DNA of 64,000 bases, taken from Membranipora membranacea. Its lineage: Eukaryota; Bryozoa; Gymnolaemata; Cheilostomatida; Membraniporidae. The position numbers and the translations under genes are program-made. Below the pieces are notes generated by a model. The model saw nothing but the letters and a program-made list of their open reading frames with translations. It was not told where the DNA came from and searched no databases. The stretch is from contig OU612068.1 in the NCBI GenBank assembly GCA_914767715.1, positions 17,114,001 through 17,178,000 of the forward strand. Direction: 5' to 3'. Shown here piece after piece: positions 9,297-20,011 of the stretch (its first letter is position 1; each line of letters opens with the position of its first letter).

Positions 9297-12074
9297 ATGG
9301 AGGCAAGCAAGGAAAAGCAGCTGTGCTGCTGCAAATATCAGAAATGGATAAACTGTCTGCTCACCCTTTTTATCCTACTGCTGACTTGTATTCTGACATA
9401 CTCTGAGATAAACTCACATCGGAAGTTTGCAAACATTCAGGAGGAGATAGCTGTGATCAGCAAGGTATAGGAAACTAGAGCAAGTGTCTTCCCTCTGTGG
9501 TGGCGGAGTGATGTTGCAAAAGTCGGGTATACGGGCGCTGCTCCGTAGGCATAGCGCATCAGTACACAGTTTTTTTAAGTATTACTCCGCATTCACAGAG
9601 GGAACAAACTTCTTCTTGTAAGAGCCATGAGTTGTAGAAGTACAGTAGGTGACCTGTGCATGTGTGAGCAAACACCTTGACTAAGTTTTGTGAGCTAATA
9701 CTAACCACTATACATTTACCTGTACAGCGAACACCTCTCTCTCTCGGCTGTGAGGCTGGGGGCTAGAGGCTAGCAGCAACATTCTCAAAGTAAATTAAAG
9801 CTTTTTAAGTCGTTGTAGTCTAGGAAAATTTCTCAGAGTTGAGACAATTGGGACACCTCTTATTTAAACTGCACCCTAAAGCCCCATGTTTACAAGTTTT
9901 ATAATTCTGTGAGTGTGTGTTACTCAGGTAGTCATTGTCTTATTTATCCAGGGGGTGAAATGTACAGATGATAATGATGCTCCGCCAGTGACCGATAGAA
10001 GTAGAGATAAAAGGGAGGTTTTATCATCAGGTACTGTGGATATCAAGTCCCTTGTGCAGGGACCCCCAGGACCTCAAGGACCCCCAGGCCCTGCAGGACC
10101 TCAGGTAATTGATATGTATTCTATTATATATTATGGAGTTCACTTTCGTATGTTATGACAATGCCTCAGGTATGAAAAAATTGAAAAACATTAGTGTCTT
10201 GAACTTAGTTTAGTCAAAATAAAAGTCAATAGTCAATAAAAGTATTTTCTGGGCCTTTCTTTACACACTGTAGTATTATAAATGGGCTGGGGCATAAAAT
10301 TGTGGTGCTTTGATGGAATGAAGCGGACGATTTTTTGCTTTCAATTGTCAACATACTGTGGTTACAGCTACTTGACCCGATGAAAAATTAAGAATATGTT
10401 GAGACCTTAAATTATTTGACAAGATTTAGTCGCTAGCTTTACCTAAAGATACATGAAACAGAGTCAGATCTCTTATATATCGTACAATATATATAAAATG
10501 CATAAACATTTTCGCATTCTGTTATCCCTCTTTCTAGGGTACCAATGGTAGAGATGGAAAAGATTTTGCTTCTCTTGATTTGCTGAGAGGAGTCATCAAT
10601 GAAACAGTAAGAAAAGGTACAGGCTAAACTTAAACAAACACTGCCTTATTAAATCCAATAAAGAATGAATAGTTTTTGTGTATGTTCCAGAGAATGGCTA
10701 GGTCGGCAAAATGAGGCTGACAGTTCCATATTGAGATACGTATACTTATGTATCATGCATATCAATTTACATATACCTACCTCAGATCATAGTCAAGTCT
10801 GTTTCCACTTACTGGTGTCTTGACTGCCCTCCCTAAATATAAGATAGTAAAATAGCTGAAATTCATCAATAGAATGGGGGGTTGAGATTTTTCTGAGTAA
10901 TCTCCCTTGAACATTCACAGATGAGACCATACTTTAGCAAAATTTTATATAAGCCGTAGAGGAAGCGGATGAGACCTTTTGCTGTAAAAACTCTCGTTTC
11001 AGTTAACTACAATTGGTCTTCTTATTGGGTAATTCAGAAATTTGGCCTATATGCCGAAAGGAAAAAGTATCCAAAAATCTTAATTTCTAATACAATGCAG
11101 TACATCGACTACATCAACCTGCCTGGAAACTGAGAGCAACCTGGCGCGGATACTGCTGCCTAGACCCTAAGGCAACTGATATTACGCTGCTCATGCTTCA
11201 AGATGTGGCATGTGAAAATGACAACTTGATTTTAATCAACATTTTTAATCAACCTTTAAAATTACCCTCATTTTGTTTCTATCTCAATTTTCCTGGCTGT
11301 CAGATCAAAATGTGTGATATGCCCCAATGATAGAATATATAAAAAAGTGCAGATTTATGGTCTCATCTGTTCGGTGCCCCTATTATAAGGAGCAACTCCT
11401 GACACAACCCCATAATAAATCACAAAATAATTACTTTTGTAGAATGGGTACAGTTTTCAAGTCATATGCCGGCTTTCAGCGGGACCACCTACACAAGATG
11501 GGGCAGTACATCATGTGGAGCTCAGTCTAAACTGGTCTATGCCGGCCAGATGACTGGACCCGACCACAGGTCCACCGGTGGAGGAAGCAACCTCCAATGT
11601 CTACCTGATGACCCCGAATATGATGCGAACGCCCCTTCTGGGGTACCTTTCAGTAAATTGAGAGCAGTTTTCTATGACATAGGACATGTTGAGAACATAT
11701 TCGGCGCTTCGAGACAGAGACATAGAGCTCCATGTGTAGTTTGTGAAACAGAGAAAAGGGCTACCAAACTTATCATACCCGCAAAAGTTAGATGTCCCAG
11801 TAGTGATTGGGTTCTTGAATACCAAGGCTACCTAATGTCAGCTGCTGAACATCGCCAAAACGTTTTAACTACTGATGACCATTATCGGACATCATATGTT
11901 TGTGTTGATAATAATGCAGAATCTGTACCAAACACAAAGCCCCAGACTGGTACGTGGTCAGGGGCGTTAATTTACCCGGTGTCAGCCTCATGCTCAGGAA
12001 ATTCAGCTCTGGCTAACTGTCCACCTTACTTATCTGATGATAGAGCTCTATCATGTGTGGTTTGTACAAAATAA
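9297..12074 (+). CDS. Type II membrane collagen-like protein, copy B (short-chain collagen C4-like)
   Basis: Exons 9297-9464, 9952-10104, 10538-10616 and 11443-12074 join in frame (1,032 nt, 343 aa). Order of parts: Cys/Lys head (KEKQLCCCKYQKW, ~residues 5-17); one hydrophobic helix (~18-36); stalk; a furin-like site RSRDKR ahead of EVLS; eight uninterrupted Gly-X-Y triplets (GPPGPQGPPGPAGPQ, then GTNGRDGKD across an intron); and a ~200-residue Cys-rich domain (YTRWGSTSCG, LQCLPDDPEYD, APCVVCETEKR, LSCVVCTK) of the short-chain collagen C4/spongin-like family. This order resembles ectodysplasin or gliomedin: a membrane-held trimer that proprotein convertases could release into the matrix (inference). 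The start is the ATG at 9297 (AAGATGG); an upstream in-frame GTG at 9288 is not a likely start. Copy A lies 0.9 kb upstream in the same direction. Confidence 0.88.
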
Positions 12075-12321
12075 AACACAGAATTATACACGTAACATAA
12101 GTTTTATCTCTGCTAAAAATTCCCATGTAAAAATTAACATTAGTTCAGGTTCTCCCAGATAGTTCTGAAGTCAGATCTGAATATGTGAAATTATTAGTAC
12201 AACATATTCATAATAAGTATGATGCGTTGTGACCATAACATATAAATAGTATTTATATGTTTATGGTTGTGACGTAGTGTGAGGATTGCCCGCTGATTCA
12301 ATCTGATTTCAATCTAACTCA

Positions 12322-12579
12322 GGGGGGTCTTTCAATTAGAAACAGCCAAAATCGCAATATTATCGCTCACTCACTGAGTGAGCGATACCTGCTAGGGTCT
12401 CGCTTTCAGATCACTCGATCACTTGATGGAACTATATACATTCTGAGTGAGCGATTTGGGAGCGATTTTCTCTAATTGAAACACCAAGTGAGTGATAGTT
12501 TTGAGCGATGTGATAGTGATGTGATAGTGATAACTTGCTCTAGTAAAGGATCACTCTTTCTAATTGAAAGACCCCCCCA
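12322..12579. mobile_element. MITE with GGGTCTTTCAATTAGAAA inverted ends
   Basis: The left end GGGTCTTTCAATTAGAAA and right end TTTCTAATTGAAAGACCC are perfect inverses, extended by C/G runs. The interior is a series of 'gagtgagcgat' and 'atcgctcactc' words. It is about 258 bp and non-coding. A diverged relative lies at 4,231-4,360. The target-site duplication is obscured by the G/C runs. Confidence 0.8.
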
Positions 12580-12714
12580 GACTCACTTTGATTTTCAACC
12601 CGGTAGAGATAAAACTGCTTTAATCATAATCCTGACTCAGCCTTTTACCACGAGTAGTTTGCTAATCATCACTTTATCCCCCCCCCCAATCTAATTCTTA
12701 CAAGGCTTATAACA

Positions 12715-13040
12715 AAAGTTATCAGAACAGGCATCAAGAAGTTTGGCACAAAAGATGAGACTGGATGTCAGAGATAGGAGTTATCCTCTTAACTTTTGTG
12801 AAGGATAACTCCCTATTATTCATGTTATCATGGTGATTACAAAATTACCATATCCTCTTAAAGTCTCTGGCGTCTTTAGCCTGTTGTAAATTTCTGAAAT
12901 GTCCTGAAAATTCTTTTGCACAAGTTTAAAAATTGACTTCACTATTATGCTGCCATTCTTTTGAAACTAGCATGGAGGTCAAGCAATCTATTTATATCCA
13001 TACAATAGGGTCAGCAGCAGTACGAGTGTAAACATGCAGC
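12715..13040 (+). repeat. Direct repeat copy 2 flanking the collagen pair
   Basis: Same orientation and word order as 6,115-6,480 (GTTATCAGAACAGGCA, GATAGGAGTTATCCTCTTA, TTGTAAATTTCTGAAATG, GCTGCCATTCTTTTGAAA). See the copy 1 entry. Confidence 0.75.
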
Positions 13041-13105
13041 TCTGTAGCTAATGTGTTGGCTCTGACCGATTGGTGTGGAGAAGAACAGAGCCAACACATT
13101 GGCTA
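13030..13105. repeat. Inverted repeat (hairpin)
   Basis: The arms CTAATGTGTTGGCTCTG and CAGAGCCAACACATTGGCTAG pair around a ~20-nt loop. The hairpin lies directly after the second long direct repeat. Confidence 0.6.
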
Positions 13106-13310
13106 GCGGCTCTGGCACCCTACGATTCTGATATTTTTAGTAGAGTTAATAATTGATAACGATGCATTTATTTTCAGCAGCGTTCTGTCACTTCTGTCTG
13201 TCGGTAAATCATAAATAAGTGTTTGTAGTCTGCCTTGACAAGCTTTGCTTGTGGGGGGGGGGGGGCAACAGCATTAGCAAAGCTTGTCATGACATTGTTG
13301 ATAACCTTAA

Positions 13311-13687
13311 AGGGCAACCAAGGTTTCAAACAACTTCTCATTGATGGCCATTGATTAATAGCAGATTGCACCTTCTGCATGGGGAAAAAGACAAAATATA
13401 ATTCGGATGATTATTCAGCCAGAATTCTTGTGAAACATTTCTTCCACCAGGCACTCAAACTCAGCTAAAAGAGAATACCACATAGCAGTTTCCTGTTCCT
13501 GTTATTATTTGGCCTGTGCTCTAAAATTATTACAGCAAAGTCTTGGAACCTCCCCTAAACTGAAGTGTTACCCAGCTTAGAGTCAGCAACTACTTTGAGT
13601 TTTGCATCGCGTAATGCACAAAGCTGATGCTGCCCAGCACATTATTTCCTACCCAATAATGCATTGCTGCGAAACCTTGGTTGCCCT
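13311..13687. mobile_element. TTAA-flanked MITE (Kolobok- or piggyBac-like)
   Basis: The left end AGGGCAACCAAGGTTTC and right end GAAACCTTGGTTGCCCT are exact inverses, flanked by TTAA at 13307-13310 and 13688-13691. A TTAA target duplication is known for piggyBac and Kolobok. The AGG terminus fits the RRG ends described for Kolobok better than the CCY ends of piggyBac (inference). It is 377 bp with no transposase, so it is a non-autonomous copy. Confidence 0.85.
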
Positions 13688-14326
13688 TTAAAGTAGTATA
13701 TCGATAACTAAAGGTGTTTCATCATGTATCACATTTTCCCTCATTTGCCAGATTTTGAAGATTAATGATGGAAGCACTGGGTATATACATTTAACAAATT
13801 ATATCCTGATTTGTCTCAAAGATAACCACGTATAGCTTTTTAGGATGTTGCATTTTAAAACATGGCTGCACTGCTCTATGTAGAATGGGAATTGATTGCT
13901 TTTTAATTGTTCTATTTAGTATACACAATTAACAGTGTTTCATCTTAAAAATAATATTAGGTTTCAGCTGTTTTTTCATTGATGTATTTCTCGTGTTTCA
14001 ATATATAGATGCATTCACGGAGAATGACATGTGTCACTGACTCATTGACAGCAAAGATCAACTGTTGAACAATAATATAACATAATAGTATGTATAATAA
14101 CAAGAAAAGACAAATTACAACAAAATTAAAGAAAATTTTTATAATTTGGTTTCATTTCTTGATCAAAGAGCAGTAACAAACAAGTAAAAGGAAAACTCAA
14201 TCAATCACTTTATTGCTTCATAGATAGACCTGCACAACTATACACGATTCAAATAGTTTGAGGACAATAGAAATAGATATCTAAAAGATACATAGACATC
14301 TGATATTACTTTAACCACATATATGA

Positions 14327-17300
14327 TTATGATGATTGTGAGGACTCTGAATCTTCGTGGTCAGCAATCGGTTCGCTCTTATAAAACAGCTGATTAGCCT
14401 GCTCGACTTGCCTCAGTTTCTCATAGTAGCCATAATCAATCGGCACATGAATCTCATCCTTCCTTTTATTGATCAGACTCTGCTCTGCACATTTTGGCGT
14501 AAGAGACAAAGCGCGGATAAACTTTCTCTTTGGGTCAGTTAAATGTTTCCGCATCGCAAATGTCTGCTTGTGCAGATCGAGCTGAGATTTAGTGGAGTAA
14601 TCGTGGTTACATAGAGTGCAGATGAACTTAGATGGTGTGTAGTGATGTTGGTTGATGTGCAGATCTAAAGCGGAGCTGATAGGGAAAGATTTCTGACATT
14701 CGGTGCAGTTGTACTCGTGGAAGTGACTGGCAGCTTGTGTGGAGTTTTTCTCACAGTAAGTTTGTGATATAGCAGGGTACTTGTCACTAGAGAAGTCTGC
14801 ATATATGATGTTGTGGAAGCCTAGGCCCGCATGTAGTTCATCATCTTTCTTTTTATGCCTCAACCTGCATAAAAATACCATCGGAATGTAGTACAAAAAA
14901 TCAAAGCATTCTTCTCTAGATCAAGTAAAGTTAGTACATATTATGAGTGCACAGACAGCCCTTAAAAGCGTTGGGGATGGCGATCGCGGCTGTAGGCGGT
15001 CGTTAAGGGGGTGGGTGGGAAGCTAGGAAACTCACTTTTTTAACTTTAGCACCTGTTTACAGCACTTTCACCTCATCTCAAAGAGTTCTAACCCTGTTTT
15101 TCAGATTCCTCATACTTTAAAACATACATCTATGTTGTCACATCAATAAAATAACATAAATGTGCAGACTTATTAATGGTTGTCTTCACTGGACATTCTC
15201 AGACACGGCACTTTTCGGAGACTCGAAAATGATTCATGTCAATTAAGGCTCGCTATAAATGGTCCTTAGGCTATGTTATATGTTGTGATAAGAGATTGTC
15301 CTGCTTTTTCCCTATATTTTCCTATGCTAATTAAATAGTTGTCTTTCCATGACAATAAAATCTGACCAAAATGATAACTCCTAATAAAATATAACGAGTC
15401 TTATTCATTTTAAACAAGCTAGCAGTCTCCGAAAAGTGCCGTGTCTGAGAATGTCCAGACATAGGAGAAGACAACCATTAATAAGTCTGCACATTTATGT
15501 TATTTTTTTGATGTGACAACATTGATGTATGTTTTAAGGTATGAGGAATCTGAAAAACAGGGTAAGAACTCTGTGAGATGAGGCAAAAATGCTGTAAACA
15601 GGTGCTAAAGTTAAAAAAGTGATAAATGGCAAAAAAACGGAGTTTCCTAGCTTCCCACCCATCCCCTTAACGACCGCCTACGGCCGCGATCGCCATCCGA
15701 ACGCTTTTAAGGGCTGGCTGTGTATGAGTGTTGACATGATATACCCTCATACCATATGCAATAAATGGATATTTCACCTTGTAGCTCACAGATATTCTGC
15801 ATAGCTTGCAAATTATGTTTTGTTGCACCAGCACAAACTGTATACCCTGATAACATACATTTTATTGAACTCTGGAATATTAGGATTTTAGCAATGTTAC
15901 TAGGGGTCAAAGAGTGATAGAAACAAAAACTTATGTTGGGAACGTAGCTGATCTGCTACTTATTATCATTAGTTCATCTTGTTGGTGACTTGTGCTTTTA
16001 ATTCTAACCTTTGATGCTGTTGAAGACTTTTGTTGGAGTTAAATCTCAGGTTACACGGCCAGCATTTGATAGAAGCGCTGTCATGTGTATCCAGATGAAG
16101 GTCGTGTCCGTGAAAGCTGAGGAACACCTTGTCACATACAGGACATTTGAGTACAGTAGTCCGGCCCAACGGATTCAATGATGTCATCTCTGATCCCTCT
16201 CCCTCACCATTCTGCAAAACATCAGACAATATATTTCAATTACATGAGTCTCAGCGACAAAAAAAAGGTAAATCAAAATCAGATGTCTGATCACACGCCA
16301 CATCCCATAGCATGGGCGGCAAAATTTTGGTTGCCTTAGTGGCCAGGCCACAATATCTGCGCCAGGTGCTCTCTGTTTGCAGGCAGGTTTGAATACACCT
16401 GGGGGTCAATCAAACCACAGTAGTCGATGGACTGCAGTGGGATTTGAACCCACAACCTTCAACATTTGCATGCTAAAAGTAAGGCACTCTTACCAACTGA
16501 GCCGCCTCCTACTCCTACACTGCAGGGATAAATTAATTTGCAAGAAATAATTAGTTGGGCGCTGAGTAATCCACACTAAGTATACTTAATTCTCTACAAC
16601 GAAACAATAATAAGACTTACTCAAAGTTACACGACCTACTCAAAATAAATTTTATTGAAACTTCCTCAATCAAAACTTCCCACATCTGCATTCTCATATT
16701 AAAAACTCAGTAGGACACTGATTGATATTTTACCTCTGGTTTCACACTTTTCTGTGCAGATTGAGATTCCAAAAACTTTTCCAGTTGCCTGCTTGAGGGT
16801 GACACCATACCACAGTCGCCATCTAGTGCCAGTTTCCTCAATAAGTCCTGAAGGGACAACAATAACATGAGACATATGGGTTGAGTATTTACTATTTAGT
16901 ATGGGAATGAGTATGAGTGGTTCTGCTATGGATGGATCACATAGTAACAAATAAATCATTTTGAGGGGCTTGCAAACATGCTGATTATAGTTTCAGAAAC
17001 AATTGCAATTTTTAAAACCAAAAGTCAGTCCCAAAGAAAATAAAAAGATCACAATACACAATAAGAGCAACCATGGATATATTAGTTAATATCATAGATA
17101 TGAATTCATGGATAAGGGGAACATATCCGGCCCTGAATAAGCATATGGCAATTTATGTATGATTGCTGGAAACAGTTTCTCATCTTTGATTGGTCCAAAA
17201 GTTCAGTAATGCTACAGCAGACCTCTTATAAAAAATTGTCAAGTAGCTTGCCTGAGTTCCTAAAAGTCATTACTGTTATGTCAGTCAAAACATAACATTA

Positions 17301-18268
17301 AAACTGCCAGAATTTTAGCTAGTTCCAATTACTGACACAAAATTATATGCTAATGTATTGTCTCCACAAATAACCACACTGTGTATTTTGACACTAATCC
17401 ATGAATATATATATCTATATATCAGTGGTTACCATAGCCTCAGATTTAGCAGTTCTTTTTTTCCTGTACCCCTCCTCGATCATCTCAGAACTACATTCTG
17501 TAGTTGTTGGAGACCCCGACTTAGCGTCATCAATCTGCCTGACTCCAAGTCTACGTAATCTAGGAGGAGGCGATGTCAGAGGTCTACTCAGTATCCTCTC
17601 TCTCAGGTTTTTCCGCTTCATCGGCTTGCCTAGAAGATATTGATTATCATTAAAAGTCAATGGTCAAAGTCATGGAAGCATTGAACTCATTGTCTACAGA
17701 ATTCATTGATGAAAGGGTAGGCCTTATCATGTTTCAGAGGTTAAAAATCATTATATCCCATTTTTCCATCAATCTTCACCTTTAAGCTATTAATGACCCG
17801 GCTAATCTCTGCATGTAGGCGATGTCCGCCTGTCGATGTTAGTGGCATTCCATCATCAACCACTGCCCAAATAGTTAGTCATATAGGCTACATTTTGACT
17901 ATTTTATACAGAAAGCTTGATGGCAACAAAGAATGGGATTTCCGCTTTTTCTTGGACCTGGTAATACAAGCTCTGTATGTTTATGGTGTTTCAGTAATCC
18001 TAATGTATCCAGAATTGAAAGGCAGATCAATTCGTGCGCAAAGCTTTGTTGGTGGATTGGGGGATGGGTCTCAACAAAACTTGTCAAAACAGACTTACAC
18101 ATGATGTGAGTCTAGGATGGAAAACTCTTTGGGTCAAACAAACTACAGACCTGCCTGGTGAATCTTCAGTCTCGTGCTCTCATCTGTCTTTCTGTTCATC
18201 ATGAGCTTAGCTCCCCGTGTTCTCTTGGTGACTTTATTTTCTTCTTTCAGTTTAGCGTTACTCCCCAT
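14327..18268 (-). CDS. C2H2 zinc-finger protein
   Basis: Five minus-strand exons: 18151-18268 (ATG at 18268-18266), 17433-17629, 16734-16847, 16009-16211 and 14327-14864. All junctions keep phase (1,170 nt, 389 aa). The first ~140 residues are basic and Ser/Pro-rich and look disordered. C2H2 finger 1 spans ~166-186 (CPVCDKVF...H-X3-H) and finger 2 ~193-214, split by the last intron. A linker LGFHNIIYADFSSDKYP follows, then finger 3 at ~264-284 (CTECQKSFPISSALDLH) and a degenerate finger 4 (CTLCNHDYSTKSQLDLH, last His distant). The tail is acidic/Ser-rich. This suggests a nuclear DNA-binding regulator. The linker between finger pairs is vaguely like RREB1/hindsight proteins, but I cannot assign an orthologue. 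A polyadenylation signal lies at 14209-14214. The gene is divergent from CDK20 across about 1.7 kb. Confidence 0.88.
14950..15722. mobile_element. hAT-like fold-back MITE with 8-bp target duplication
   Basis: Arms of about 280 bp (14,950-15,226 and about 15,424-15,722) are near-perfect inverses. The outer ends read CACAGACAGCCCTTAAAAGC and GCTTTTAAGGGCTGGCTGTG. The flanks carry the identical 8-mer TATGAGTG at 14942-14949 and 15723-15730. An 8-bp duplication is typical of hAT (also P) elements. It is 773 bp and non-coding, and lies in the last intron of the zinc-finger gene. Confidence 0.92.
16315..16520 (-). repeat. tRNA-derived SINE
   Basis: Read on the minus strand from about 16,515, GGCGGCTCAGTTGGTAAGAG is an A-box-like tRNA head, and GTGGGTTCAAATCCCACTGC is a T-arm with a B-box, spaced as in a tRNA. 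An unrelated body continues to about 16,320. It lies in an intron of the zinc-finger gene. The clover leaf is degenerate and there is no isolated 3' end, so a functional tRNA is unlikely. Confidence 0.75.
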
Positions 18269-20011
18269 TTCTGAAATATAACAAAATGTGTGTGTGTGTT
18301 TTGTGATGTATTTCTTGAGATACATAATATCAAGGGGATCGAGTAAAAGAGTGAGCTTGTCTTCTTAAAGCAGTGGATGATGAAGAGATCAGCATAAAAA
18401 CAACACCGGCTTTACACAGTTCCCCTCACTGGTTAGCCCACTAGTAAGATGTTAGCCTTTCAATTACACTTAAGTTATGATGGAATGAAGAGAGTTGAAA
18501 GCAGTCTCTCAGATCAATCAGAGACTACAATACTATTGTTACTGTAGTACTCCTTCAGTCCTTGGTCTGATAAATGTGACTAGTAGGTAGTGAAAAGTGT
18601 CACACAACCTGAGCATAGACCTCAGGACTTGAAAACATGTTCTTGTTAATATTATATATATATGCCTGCAAGACCCTAGGCCCAAGCCTATGTATGTCTA
18701 GTAGAGTAGTGTTGTGTTGTAGTTGAGTTGACTTGTCTTTGGTCACACTTACTCCCACTCTCTCACAGTCAGTCACAACATCAACAAGGCTCCCCACTCA
18801 CTCATTTACTGGCTAAGATAGTCTGGACTGGAATACCACCATAAATCTATGATTGATCTAGTTCCCAGTGACCCACAGTTTATGGGTATTGTGACCATCA
18901 ACCATATTAACCAGTTTAAAACACAGGGTTGGGAGTTTGGAAACTGTGGAACAAAAATAATGCAACAGAACAGTTTCTTATTATTATCCCTTCATTCATT
19001 AAGAAAACACATTGACTTTAATAAGTCAAGATAGACTTGTTTTGATTGGACATTTGGTTGTAAAGTCAATGTTCATTGGCTCATGAATTGATAAAAAAGA
19101 TTAGCTTGGCTCACTAGAAAAGAAATTTTGTTTATTTGTTGGTAAGGCAAATTGTACATTCTTAGGGAAAAGTTGATCACCAGTTCTGTCCTTGATATGA
19201 TAGATATCTAACTTCATCATAAAAGTGTGTTTTTTCCATAGGCCTGGCTAGGATAATGTACCATAGGTGTACTACTGCATTATCAGAACCTAACAGACTT
19301 TCATAGTTGACAAATGAAATGATGTGACTGAAAACAACCAGTCCAATCATAATGGTGCTGTCTGTCTACTATTCACAGAATTGACAGAGGTTCAGTGTAT
19401 GCTTTGATTTGGCTTCAGTCTTGTTCCTCGTAAATGAAGCCCACATCATATTGGCTTACCAAAGCATTCGATTTGATTGATTTGCACATGGATACAATCT
19501 TATCGTATTTCAGTTTTCATTTTACCCTTCAATGATTGTTTTTTCACCTGGAGTCCATGACTGCCATTCCAGTCCTGCCTGCCTGGACAAGCTTTTCAAG
19601 TCACATTCCAGATCCATCCGTAAACCTTGCCTGTCTTGGCAAGCATTTTTGATAGGAGGAACGCCCCCCCCCCCCCCCAAAAAAAAACTTAGGCTTGGGC
19701 GGGAGGGTTGGGTGAGAAGCGTTATAATTAATTCTCCGTTATCAATTATCCCTCCGACATTTGTAATCGGTACCATACAAAAATTTGTACAAGGAGTTAT
19801 AGTATTCTACTTGATCTCACTCCTGGATTCAGTCTCTTCTTTGGCTAGTCATGTTATTTGCTGTACCAATTGTTATCGCATTTTCTGAAAACAAAGTCGT
19901 ATAGGCCTACCTTGTGTTTAATATGCTCTCTCGAACACATCTAGAACGATAATTGAGTAGATTGCTATTTTGGAGATTAATGCAAATACTGACAATTTTC
20001 TTTATAGAGGG
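18269..20011. other. Divergent spacer, zinc-finger gene / CDK20
   Basis: No gene recognised. It contains a TA/TG-rich tract (about 18,285-18,300), a C/A homopolymer junction at about 19,663-19,688 and presumably both promoters. The sequence tttatag|aggg before the CDK20 ATG (about 20,007) may be an acceptor, so CDK20 may have an untranslated first exon upstream. Confidence 0.55.

Larger units (their letters stand above)
12075..14326. other. Intergenic region rich in short transposons
   Basis: No gene recognised. Holds the MITE at 12,322-12,579, the second long direct repeat at 12,715-13,040, hairpins at about 13,030-13,105 and 13,220-13,295 with a poly-G run (about 13,252-13,265), and the TTAA-flanked element at 13,311-13,687. 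The 3' end of the zinc-finger gene enters from the right (TTTATT at 14209-14214, AATAAA on the minus strand). Confidence 0.7.

Noticed and set aside
12476-12694. Plus-strand open frame
   Set aside because: Starts inside the 12,322-12,579 MITE and runs into a C-rich tract; not coding.
14357-14542. Plus-strand open frame
   Set aside because: Antisense shadow of the zinc-finger gene's last exon.
16436-16515. Functional tRNA gene
   Set aside because: A- and B-box words are present but the acceptor stem and anticodon arm do not pair well and a SINE body follows.
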